Both the position numbers and the translations under genes were made by a program. Shown here in pieces: positions 18,601 through 25,489 of a stretch of 64,000 bases of DNA. How positions within the stretch are numbered: position 1 is the stretch's first letter; the number at the start of each line of letters is the position of its first letter. The stretch covers positions 186,001-250,000 of the forward strand of contig JAJEEO010000008.1 of NCBI GenBank assembly GCA_022820925.1, in the 5' to 3' direction. Origin of the DNA: Acidimicrobiia bacterium. Lineage in GTDB: Bacteria; Actinomycetota; Acidimicrobiia; Acidimicrobiales; Poriferisodalaceae. Under the pieces are notes generated by a model that saw only the letters and a program-made list of their open reading frames with translations, ran no database searches and was not told the DNA's origin.

Positions 18601-19119
18601 CAGCTCTGCGACGCGCACGACATCCCGCTGCTGTTCCTGTGCGACACGCCGGGAATCATGGTGGGGCCCCAAGCCGAGTACGAGGCGACGGTGCGCCATG
18701 CGGCCCGCATGTTCGTGACGGCGGCCAACGTGACGGTGCCGTTCATGACCATCGTGCTGCGCAAGGGCTACGGGCTGGGAGCTCAAGCCATGGCCGGCGG
18801 CAGCTTCAAGGCGCCGACGTTCACCGTGTCGTGGCCGACGGGCGAGTTCGGCGGCATGGGCCTCGAGGGCTTCGTGAAGCTGGGTTACCGCCGGGAACTC
18901 GAGGCCATCGAGGATCCCGAAGAGCGCATAGCGGAGTACGAGAAGCGAGTCGCCCGCCTGTACGAACAGGGCAAGGCCGTCAACACGGCCACGTTCTTCG
19001 AGATCGACGACGTGATCGACCCCGCCGAGAGCCGCGACTGGATCCGCATGGCACTGCTCGCAGCCCCCAAGCCGCCCCCACGCACCGGCAAGAAACGCCC
19101 CATGGTCGACACCTGGTAG
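15655..19119 (+). CDS. single-chain acyl-CoA carboxylase (BC-BCCP-CT fusion)
   Basis: An 1154-residue biotin-dependent carboxylase with all activities on one chain. The biotin carboxylase half (about 1-450) starts KKLLIANRGEIAVRVVRAA and contains the ATP-grasp loop ALAGGGGRGM near residue 160 and EVNARIQVEHTVTE from residue 287. The biotin carrier domain (about 545-620) has the biotinyl lysine K583 in EAMKMEH. The carboxyltransferase part (about 630-1154) has FLCDTPGIMVG and SWPTGEFGGMGLEG. The layout and size match the single-chain long-chain acyl-CoA carboxylases known from mycobacteria; most actinobacteria instead use separate alpha and beta subunits. ATG 15655 has GGGGAAGGG upstream. It would carboxylate an acyl-CoA; chain-length preference cannot be read here. 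Two CoA-transferase genes lie convergent downstream. Confidence 0.93.
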   Translation: MGLKKLLIANRGEIAVRVVRAASELGIGTVAIAGDDDTASLHTRVADESVTLDGRGVAPYLDVDQVVGAAAAAGCDAIHPGYGFLAENPALALACKAADITFVGPSALQLELFGDKLAARALAQQHHVPLLPATSEPTSVEAAQAFFAEHGPMMIKALAGGGGRGMRVVRSADELEAAYERCASEAAAAFGNGDLYVEQLIERARHIEVQIVGDGETVSHLGERECTLQRQNQKIVEIAPSPTLTTDARQAVCDAATEMARAVGYRSLGTWEFLIDADDPATIAFCEVNARIQVEHTVTEEVTGVDLVAAQLRIAGGARLADVGLAQPDVPSPRGYAIQCRVNTETMQPDGTSRPSGGVLSAFEPPTGPGIRTDTYGYVGYGTNPSFDSLLAKVIAYSPSREYADAVRRARRALGEFRIEGVATNLGFLAALLDRPEVIANDLTTSFVADHADALCTAAAQAASVWAPAEPAVAAGAGAGGRAGATVGDDPLAVLRHGDIDDAPADRAASDAVRAQAMASGTASLHGAPAGAWQPSVPVATVTGPDGSIAVAAPLQGTIVSLAVAEGDPVAEGQQVAVMEAMKMEHVVTSAVTGIVRMLGVAPGDTVYEGHSLLYVEEAEVSVEVVEAAAAVDLDFIRPDLAEVFERRGFGLDENRPDAVAKRHGRGHRTARENMADLVDPGTFVEYSPLMVAAQRRRRSMEDLIANTQGDGMVAGVASVNGDLFGPEQSQAMVMSYDYMVLAGTQGGNNHRKKDRMFEIAEHNRLPVVLLAEGGGGRPGDTDGIGGSGLDCWAFTFFAQLSGLVPLVGVTNGRCFAGNAVLLGCCDVIIATEGSNIGVGGPAMIEGGGLGVFRPEEVGPVDVQWPNGVIDVLVEDEAAAIVAAKQYLSYFQGSVEEWECHDQRELRHLVPENRLRAYDVRDIIDKLCDVDSVMELRRGWGPGCVTALARVEGRPIGVVANNNHHLGGAVDADTGDKAARFIQLCDAHDIPLLFLCDTPGIMVGPQAEYEATVRHAARMFVTAANVTVPFMTIVLRKGYGLGAQAMAGGSFKAPTFTVSWPTGEFGGMGLEGFVKLGYRRELEAIEDPEERIAEYEKRVARLYEQGKAVNTATFFEIDDVIDPAESRDWIRMALLAAPKPPPRTGKKRPMVDTW

Positions 19120-19155
19120 CGCCCGAGGCTGCGGCCAGCACGCGGCAGGAGGGAA

Positions 19156-21711
19156 TCAGGCCAGGAGTTCGGCGACGGCGAGTTCGGCTATGCGGTCGCT
19201 GTCATAGCCCAGCACCTCGGTGAGGATGTCGAAGGTGTGCTCGCCGAGTGTCGGGCCGCCGTAGGTCACCTGCGCCGGGGTGCGAGACAGTGCGAAGCGC
19301 GACGCGTCCACGATGGTGCTGCCCTGCTTTGCGTGGGGCACCTCGACCTGCTGGCCCCGGTGGATCACTTGCGGATCGACGGTGTACTCCGGCGAGTTCT
19401 GCACGATGTGCGCAGCTACGCCGACGTCCTGCAGGCGGTGCATCAACGCCACGCCGTCGTGGCCCCGGGCCCACCCGGCGATGATCTCGTCGAGCTCGTC
19501 GTGGCGCTCATGGCGCTCCGCCACGGTCAGGTCGCCCAAGTCGCCTCGTCCCATCAGCGCGGCCAGCGACTGCCACTGGGCGTCGTCGACGCACGAGATC
19601 GCAATCCAGCTGTCGTCGGGCACGACGGCGGGGAACCGGTCGCTGGCTGCCGTCTGGTACACGCCCTGGGGTGCGATGTGCCGGTCGCGGTTGCCCACCC
19701 GGTGCGCCACCCGGCCGTTCACCGTGCGGTCGAGCACCGCCGGCGCCAGCAGGTGCAGCGCCGACTCGGCCTGGGACATGTCGATGTACTGGCCCTCACC
19801 GGTGCGGCGCCGGTGCTCCAGCGCTCCCATCACTGCGGCCACCAGCCAGCGGGGTGAGGTGTAGTCGGTGTAGGCGCCGAACGGCCCGCACGGCGCTCGG
19901 TCCGGCCAGCCCACCGGGTAGAAGAAGCCGGAGATCGCCGCGGCCATCGTTCCGAAGCCGGCCAGCATCGCCAGCGGCCCGGTCTGGCCCATCAGGCAGC
20001 TCGACGCCATGATCACGTCGGGCCGGCGCTCGCGCACCTGCTCCCAGCCCATCCCGAAGCCGGCCATGCCCTTCGGCGAGAACGACTCCACGATCACGTC
20101 GGCCCAGTCGATGAGATCCCAGATGACGTCTAACGCAGCCGGCTTGGACATGTCGAGGCAGATGCCTCGCTTGCCGGCGTTCATGTTGTTGTAGAGCGCC
20201 GAGTACTCCGGGTCGCCGATGTCGTCACGGAACGGCTGCAGCGATCGGGCCACCTCCAAGCGGGTTTCGGATTCCACCCGGATGATGTCGGCGCCGTAGT
20301 CGGCCAGCACCCGCGCTGCTGCGGGCCCCGCCATCGCCCACATGAAGTCGAGCACCTTGACGTTCTCGAGAGGTCGTGCGGTCGAAGCCGTCTGGGCACT
20401 GACGTCAGCGCCGGTGGTCTCGATTCGGGGCCGCGTCCGTGCCGGTGCGGCATCGGCAGCGTCGAGCTCAGCCAATACCTCGTCGGTGTGCTGGCCCAGC
20501 TTCGGCGGCGGACCGAGCGGTTGCATCGGCGTGACACTGAAGCGCGCATAGCGGCCCGGGTAGCGCACCTCGGACGGGCCGCCGTCGCCGTCATCCAACT
20601 CCTGGCTGACAGTCTCCCAGTACTCACGGGCGGCCAGCTGGTGCGAGCTCACCACCTCCTCGGCCGTCCACACCGGGGTGATCAGCACCCGCCGGCTCAT
20701 GGCCGCATCCAGCAGCTCGGCCTTGGTCTTGGTGGCGAAGAAGTCGTGCAACACCTGCTTCAGCCGCTCGTACTCCGAGATCGGCTCACGCCCGTCGAGC
20801 AGCATCATGGCGTACTCGGTCCAGTTCTTGTCGCGGGTGGCCTCGTCGCAGAAGCCTTCCTCGCACACCCAGTCCATGAGGCTCTGCGTGAAGGCACGGA
20901 AGCCCGGCCCGAACAGGAACGTGACCGACGCATGCCCGTCCTTGCACGGCCACATCAGCTGGACATGCAGACCTTCCACCAGCACTCCGCCGGCGTGGCG
21001 GGTCGGCGGCGTCGCGCCCAGTGGCGTCGACAGCGCGTACGACTGGCAGGCCTGGTTCATGCTCTGCTGGGCTGACATGTCCACATGCTGGCCGAGACCC
21101 GAAACGGTCTGGCGCTCCCACAGGGCGATCAGCGCGGCCCCCGCAGCCTCGGAGGCCGCATTGTGGAACGCCTGCGGGAACAGACCCCCGGTGCGCAGCG
21201 GAGCCCGGTCGGAATCGCCAGTCATCGCCATGTTCACCGCGGAGGCCTGCAACGTCAGATCCGACACAGCCCAATCGGCCTTGGGCCCGTCGGAGCCGAA
21301 CGGCGAGATCGACACGTACACCAGCTCGGGATTGATCTCCGACAAGGTGCCGTAGCCCAGCCCCAGGGCCTCCATCTGGCCCGGGCCGGCCGATTCGATC
21401 AGGATGTCGGCCGCCGCGGCGAGATCCCGCAGCGTGGCTGCGCCGTCGTCGGTCGCCAGGTCCAGCACCACGCTGCGCTTGCCCCGGTTGTAGGCCCAGT
21501 GATGCAGCGAACGCTCGGGGCCCTCGACATCGCCGGCAAACGGCGCCAGCCGCCTGGCAGACGAACCCTCGGGCGGCTCCACCGCGATCACATCGGCGCC
21601 CATCTGGGCGAGGATCGCCCCGCACAGGTGACCCCGCTCGTCGGTCAGGTCGAGCACCCGGAACGGGCTCAGCATCGAGGCGGTCTCAGAATCACTCGGG
21701 GCGTCAGGCAT
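19156..21711 (-). CDS. two-domain CaiB/BaiF CoA transferase, copy B
   Basis: An 851-residue protein made of two complete class III CoA-transferase domains in tandem, roughly 1-400 and 440-851, joined by an Ala/Thr-rich linker. Domain one starts FRVLDLTDERGHLCGAILAQ and contains YNRGKRSVVLDL and GLGQHVDMSAQQSM. Domain two starts NVKVLDFMWAMAGPAAARVL and contains NMNAGKRGICLDMS, GEGQYIDMSQAESA and the C-terminal GGPTLGEHTFDIL. The GQxxDMS loops lie at the active-site region of the family. Such enzymes move CoA between carboxylic acids, often bile acids, aromatic acids or steroids. It is 70 bp downstream of a close paralogue on the same strand. ATG 21711 has no ribosome site but a 16-bp element shared with the paralogue; a GTG two codons earlier is possible. 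Confidence 0.88.
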   Translation of the reverse strand: MPDAPSDSETASMLSPFRVLDLTDERGHLCGAILAQMGADVIAVEPPEGSSARRLAPFAGDVEGPERSLHHWAYNRGKRSVVLDLATDDGAATLRDLAAAADILIESAGPGQMEALGLGYGTLSEINPELVYVSISPFGSDGPKADWAVSDLTLQASAVNMAMTGDSDRAPLRTGGLFPQAFHNAASEAAGAALIALWERQTVSGLGQHVDMSAQQSMNQACQSYALSTPLGATPPTRHAGGVLVEGLHVQLMWPCKDGHASVTFLFGPGFRAFTQSLMDWVCEEGFCDEATRDKNWTEYAMMLLDGREPISEYERLKQVLHDFFATKTKAELLDAAMSRRVLITPVWTAEEVVSSHQLAAREYWETVSQELDDGDGGPSEVRYPGRYARFSVTPMQPLGPPPKLGQHTDEVLAELDAADAAPARTRPRIETTGADVSAQTASTARPLENVKVLDFMWAMAGPAAARVLADYGADIIRVESETRLEVARSLQPFRDDIGDPEYSALYNNMNAGKRGICLDMSKPAALDVIWDLIDWADVIVESFSPKGMAGFGMGWEQVRERRPDVIMASSCLMGQTGPLAMLAGFGTMAAAISGFFYPVGWPDRAPCGPFGAYTDYTSPRWLVAAVMGALEHRRRTGEGQYIDMSQAESALHLLAPAVLDRTVNGRVAHRVGNRDRHIAPQGVYQTAASDRFPAVVPDDSWIAISCVDDAQWQSLAALMGRGDLGDLTVAERHERHDELDEIIAGWARGHDGVALMHRLQDVGVAAHIVQNSPEYTVDPQVIHRGQQVEVPHAKQGSTIVDASRFALSRTPAQVTYGGPTLGEHTFDILTEVLGYDSDRIAELAVAELLA

Positions 21712-21712
21712 C

Positions 21713-21728
21713 CGCACATTTCAGCACG
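21713..21728 (-). promoter_or_regulatory. conserved upstream element / putative leaderless -10, copy B
   Basis: Reading on the minus strand, CGTGCTGAAATGTGCG ends one base before the ATG of the downstream CoA transferase. The same 16 bases stand at the same distance from the ATG of the paralogue at 24319, although the first coding residues differ. TGAAAT six to seven bases before the ATG could serve as a -10 for a leaderless mRNA. Confidence 0.45.
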
Positions 21729-21781
21729 GACGCGCAGTGCGCTCCGGGCTTGGGTGCCTGACCCTCGCAGAGTCGCCGGAG

Positions 21782-24319
21782 CTACTCCAGCAGCTCGGCC
21801 ACGGCCAGCTCGGCGATGCGGTCGCCGTCGTAGGCGAGCGTCTCGGTGAGCACCTCAAAGCTGTGCTCGCCGAGCGTCGGTCCGCCGTGGTCCACTTGCG
21901 CGGGCGTGCGGGACATCACGAAGCGCGTGTTCTCGACCGTCGTGGTGCCCTGCTTGGCATGGGACACCTCGATGAGGTGCTGCCGGTGGGCGATCTGCGG
22001 ATCAGCCGTGAACTCGGGTGAATTCTGCACGATGTGGGCGGCCACTCCCGCAGCTTGCAGCTCAGCCATCAGCTCGTTGCCACCGCGGCCGCGAGTCCAC
22101 GCCGAGATCGCGTCATCCAGCTCGTCGTGCCGTGCGTGGCGTTCGCCGGAACTCAGCGATGCAAGGTCGTCGCGGCCCATCGCTCCTGCCAGCGCGGCCC
22201 ACTGACCGTCGTCGAGGCAGGAGATTGCGATCCAGTTGTCGTCGTGATCGTCGCCGGCTGAGCCGCCTGCAGCGGTTCGGTACGCCCCTTGGGGCGCGAA
22301 CACCATGTCCCGGTTGCCCGCCGCTTCCCAGATGCGGCCGTTGGTGGTCCGCTCAAGCAGGGCCGGTGCCATCAGGTGCAGCGCAGCCTCGGACTGGGAC
22401 AGGTCCACGTACTGCCCACGGCCGGTCTGGCGCTTGTGCTCCAGCGCCCCCATCACCGCGGCCACCAGCCAGCGGGGCGAGGTGTAGTCGGTGTAGGCAG
22501 TGAACGGGCCGCAGGGTGCCCGGTCGGGCCATCCCACCGGGTAGAAGAACCCGGAGATCGCCGCTGCCATGGTGCCGAAGCCTGCGAGCAGCGCCAGCGG
22601 GCCCGTCTGGCCCATGAGGCAGCTCGACGCCATCACGACATCGGGCCGCCGCTCGTGAACCTGCGGCCAGCCCATGCCCCATCCGGTCATGGCCTTGGGC
22701 GAGAACGACTCCAGGATCACATCGGCCCAGTCGATGAGATCCCAGATGACGTCGAGCGCTTCGGGCTTGGACATGTCGAGCGCGAGACCACGCTTGCCAG
22801 CGTTCAAGTTGCTGAACAAACCCGAGCCGTCCGGATCGCCGACGTCGTCGTGGAACGGCTGGATGGAGCGCACGGCGTCGAGCTTGTTGGCCGACTCGAC
22901 CCGGATCACCTCAGCGCCGTAGTCGGCGAGCACCCGCGACGCCGCCGGACCGGCCATCGCCCACATGAAATCGAGCACCTTGACGCCCTCGAGCGGCGGC
23001 GAGGTGTGCGCCACCGGCGCAATCGATGTCGGCACCGCAGGCAAACGCTCCGACGCATCCAGCTCGGCCAGCACCTCGACGGTGTGCTCGCCCAGCGTGG
23101 GCGGACGCCGCAGGTTGACGAGCGGGGTCTCGGTGAACTTCGCAAACGGGCCGGGATAGCGCACCGCAGCGGGATCGAACGATCCCGCGCCGGCATCGGA
23201 CACAACATCGCTGTGGTCGACGTCCTCCCAGTACTCACGGACAGCGAGCTGCTCGGCGTCGACCACCTCGCCCGTCGTCGACACCGGGGTGATGAGCAGC
23301 CGGCGGCTCATCGCCGCATCGAGCAGCTCAGACTTGGTCTTGGTGGCGAAGAACTCGGTGAGGATCTGCTTGAGCCGCTCGTACTCGGAGACCGGCTCGC
23401 GGCCGTCGAGCAGCATCATGGCGTACTCGACCCAGTCCTTGTCACGGGTGGCCTCATCGCAGAAGCCCTCGTCGTGCACCCAGTCCATGAGGTTCTGGGT
23501 GAAGGCGCGGAAGCCAGGCCCGAACAGGAACGTCACCGAGGCGTGCCCGTCGGCACAGGCCCACATGAGCTGGATGTCGATGCCCTGCAGGCTGGCGCCG
23601 CCGGCAATCCGCTGAGTGACCGTGGCGTTCAGCGATGTGTTGAGCGTCGATGACATGGATGCCTGGCTCATCGACTGCTGTGCGGACATGTCGATGTGCT
23701 GGCCGAGCCCCGAGCGCGTCTGGCGTTCCCACAGGGCGATGAGCGCTGCGCCGGCCCCTTCGGAGGCGGCGTTGTGCATGGCTTGGGGCAGCGTGCCCCC
23801 GGCGCGCAGCGGCGCCCGGTCCTTGTCGCCGGTGACGGCCATGTTCACTGCTGAGGCCTGCAGCACGAGATCCGACGCCACCCAGTTGGCCTTCGGCCCG
23901 TCGCTGCCGAACGGTGTGATCGAGACGTGGATGAGCGCCGGGTTGAGCTCGGCCAGGACATCACGGCCGAGCCCCAGCGCTTCCGCCTCGCCGGGATCGA
24001 AGCACTCGAACACGACGTCGGCCCCGGCGATGAGCGCCTTGGCCTGCTCGACGCCGTCGGCGGTGCCGAGGTCGAGCGCCACGCTGCGCTTGCCGCGGTT
24101 GTAGGCCCAGTGGTGCAGCGAGCGCTCCGGGTCGGCGACATCGCCAGCGAAGGGGGCCAGTCTTCGTGCCGATGTGCCCTCGGGAGGCTCGATCGCAATC
24201 ACATCTGCACCCATCTGGGCCCAGATCGCCCCGGCCAGGTGGCCGCGCTCGTCGGTCAGATCGATGACGCGGTAGTCGGCCAGTACGCCCCGGGCATCAG
24301 TGTTCGTATCCCCACTCAT
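21782..24319 (-). CDS. two-domain CaiB/BaiF CoA transferase, copy A
   Basis: An 845-residue double class III CoA transferase, upstream in transcription of a clearly related copy with long identical runs (for example SVTFLFGPGFRAFTQ and the DRAPCGPF region). Domain one begins YRVIDLTDERGHLAGAIWAQ with GLGQHIDMSAQQSM; domain two begins GVKVLDFMWAMAGPAASRVL with GRGQYVDLSQSEAAL. Differences cluster in the substrate-side segment after the first GQHIDMS loop (TLNTSLNATVTQRIAGGASLQG against ALSTPLGATP in copy B) and in the inter-domain linker, which suggests divergence in substrate use (inference). The start ATG 24319 shares its upstream element with copy B. Possible products would feed the nearby acyl-CoA carboxylase and hydratase. 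Confidence 0.88.
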   Translation of the reverse strand: MSGDTNTDARGVLADYRVIDLTDERGHLAGAIWAQMGADVIAIEPPEGTSARRLAPFAGDVADPERSLHHWAYNRGKRSVALDLGTADGVEQAKALIAGADVVFECFDPGEAEALGLGRDVLAELNPALIHVSITPFGSDGPKANWVASDLVLQASAVNMAVTGDKDRAPLRAGGTLPQAMHNAASEGAGAALIALWERQTRSGLGQHIDMSAQQSMSQASMSSTLNTSLNATVTQRIAGGASLQGIDIQLMWACADGHASVTFLFGPGFRAFTQNLMDWVHDEGFCDEATRDKDWVEYAMMLLDGREPVSEYERLKQILTEFFATKTKSELLDAAMSRRLLITPVSTTGEVVDAEQLAVREYWEDVDHSDVVSDAGAGSFDPAAVRYPGPFAKFTETPLVNLRRPPTLGEHTVEVLAELDASERLPAVPTSIAPVAHTSPPLEGVKVLDFMWAMAGPAASRVLADYGAEVIRVESANKLDAVRSIQPFHDDVGDPDGSGLFSNLNAGKRGLALDMSKPEALDVIWDLIDWADVILESFSPKAMTGWGMGWPQVHERRPDVVMASSCLMGQTGPLALLAGFGTMAAAISGFFYPVGWPDRAPCGPFTAYTDYTSPRWLVAAVMGALEHKRQTGRGQYVDLSQSEAALHLMAPALLERTTNGRIWEAAGNRDMVFAPQGAYRTAAGGSAGDDHDDNWIAISCLDDGQWAALAGAMGRDDLASLSSGERHARHDELDDAISAWTRGRGGNELMAELQAAGVAAHIVQNSPEFTADPQIAHRQHLIEVSHAKQGTTTVENTRFVMSRTPAQVDHGGPTLGEHSFEVLTETLAYDGDRIAELAVAELLE

Positions 24320-24320
24320 G

Positions 24321-24336
24321 CGCACATTTCAGCACG
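24321..24336 (-). promoter_or_regulatory. conserved upstream element / putative leaderless -10, copy A
   Basis: The same CGTGCTGAAATGTGCG 16-mer as at 21713-21728, again ending one base before the ATG. Sequence further upstream of the two copies is not similar, so the element is short and sharply bounded. Confidence 0.45.
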
Positions 24337-24416
24337 CGCTCAACGTGTCGATGGCCCGAGAGCGACCAGCCCGATGTGAGCTGGGCTCAACGTCTCGATG
24401 GCGTCGTTACTCGAAG

Positions 24417-25427
24417 TCAGGAGTACGACTCGGGCCATTCGTCTGCGGTCGGTCGGGACCGCCCGGACAGGTCGGCGTACATCAGCGCAAAGGCGATCGT
24501 CATCACGGCGGCAATGATGGGTCCCGCTATCGCGTTGGAGATGAACTCTCCGTAGGGACTCGGCAGCGCTTGCAGGCTCAGCCACAGGATCACGCCGACC
24601 GCGATGTTCGCGGCGAAGATCAGCGCTGAGCGTCCCCAGGTGGCCAGCTTGTTGTCTGCGAGAAGGCGCCACCACTTCGCCGGCGAGGGAAATCCAGGCT
24701 CGACGTACGCCATGACGAAGTGCATCTCGATCAGCGGTGCAAACACAGCGAGCGTGGCGATGGTCACTCCGATCATGACGAGCACAGCGAGCACACCCAG
24801 AACGGCATGCACCAGCGACATGACGACGGCAACGACGCCGAGCAAGGCGAGCATCGCCCCGAACGCTGCCGCCCACAGCAGTGTCAGGAGCACGATCTTC
24901 GGCACCCGGGCCAAGCCGGTTGCGAGCGCGCTGGCAGGCGACGAAGGCCGGCCCTCGACGTCATCGAGCGTCACCAGCGACAACGCCACGGTGGTGGCCC
25001 CGCCGACGATCGAGACCAGCAGAAACGCACCGAACAACAGGAACGCATTGACGACCCGATCCCACGAGACGGAATCGACGAACGCCTCCCACGCTTCGCT
25101 TCGCGCGGCGTCGAGGTTGAGGGTGACGACACGGACCTCGTCACTGTTCACCGGCGTGAACTCCGATGCGACCTCCTCAGCCGCTGCGGCGACATCTGCA
25201 GCGACACCGTCGTCCAGCAAGTCCAAGAACTCCTCCAGCCTGGGGTTCTCGATGATCTCCTCTTCGATGATTCCCGAGGATGTCGAGACCAAGGCGACCG
25301 AGATGACGGCAATCGCAGCGGCGACGATCGAGATGACAGCGACATCGCGGAAGCGGCGTCCGATGAGGCCGAACGTATCCCCGATCAGATCGGGGATCGG
25401 TCGGTGCCGTCCCTGCGCCCCAGCCAC
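24417..25427 (-). CDS. multi-pass membrane protein of unknown function
   Basis: I do not recognise a named family. The 336-residue protein starts with a cytoplasmic IPDLIGDTFGLIGRRFRD, then a first helix VAVISIVAAAIAVISVALV, an extracellular acidic stretch of about 75 residues (EEEIIENPRLEEFLDLLDD), and about six further helices between residues 125 and 315. It ends RSRPTADEWPESYS. The layout, including the acidic loop after helix one and a C-terminal MYADL, resembles the membrane domain placed before some glycerophosphodiester phosphodiesterases and related DUF proteins, but only loosely. The GTG at 25427 has TAGCAT six bases upstream and no ribosome site, suggesting a leaderless transcript. 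It is divergent from the deacetylase-fold gene over 62 bp holding a palindrome. Confidence 0.7.
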   Translation of the reverse strand: MAGAQGRHRPIPDLIGDTFGLIGRRFRDVAVISIVAAAIAVISVALVSTSSGIIEEEIIENPRLEEFLDLLDDGVAADVAAAAEEVASEFTPVNSDEVRVVTLNLDAARSEAWEAFVDSVSWDRVVNAFLLFGAFLLVSIVGGATTVALSLVTLDDVEGRPSSPASALATGLARVPKIVLLTLLWAAAFGAMLALLGVVAVVMSLVHAVLGVLAVLVMIGVTIATLAVFAPLIEMHFVMAYVEPGFPSPAKWWRLLADNKLATWGRSALIFAANIAVGVILWLSLQALPSPYGEFISNAIAGPIIAAVMTIAFALMYADLSGRSRPTADEWPESYS

Positions 25428-25433
25428 GGCGAG

Positions 25434-25483
25434 ATGCTAGGTCCGACCATCAGCTGATGATCGGCGACGAGCGCGCGTAGCGT
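25434..25483. promoter_or_regulatory. symmetric divergent leaderless promoters around a 22-bp palindrome
   Basis: The 62 bp between two divergent genes contain TAGCAT on the minus strand (25439-25434), six bases before the GTG at 25427, and TAGCGT on the plus strand (25478-25483), six bases before the ATG at 25490. Between them lies an imperfect 22-bp palindrome at 25443-25464 whose 12-bp core CATCAGCTGATG (25448-25459) is perfect and whose arms CCGA/TCGG match, with one mismatched pair. It would cover both -35 regions. The sequence features are seen; promoter and operator roles are inferred. Confidence 0.5.
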
Positions 25484-25489
25484 CGTCCC

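Noticed and set aside
16165..18786. An 873-codon open frame on the minus strand
   Set aside because: It lies wholly antisense to the acyl-CoA carboxylase, whose domains and biotin site are unmistakable. The translated product is His/Arg/Ala-rich noise typical of GC-rich antisense frames.
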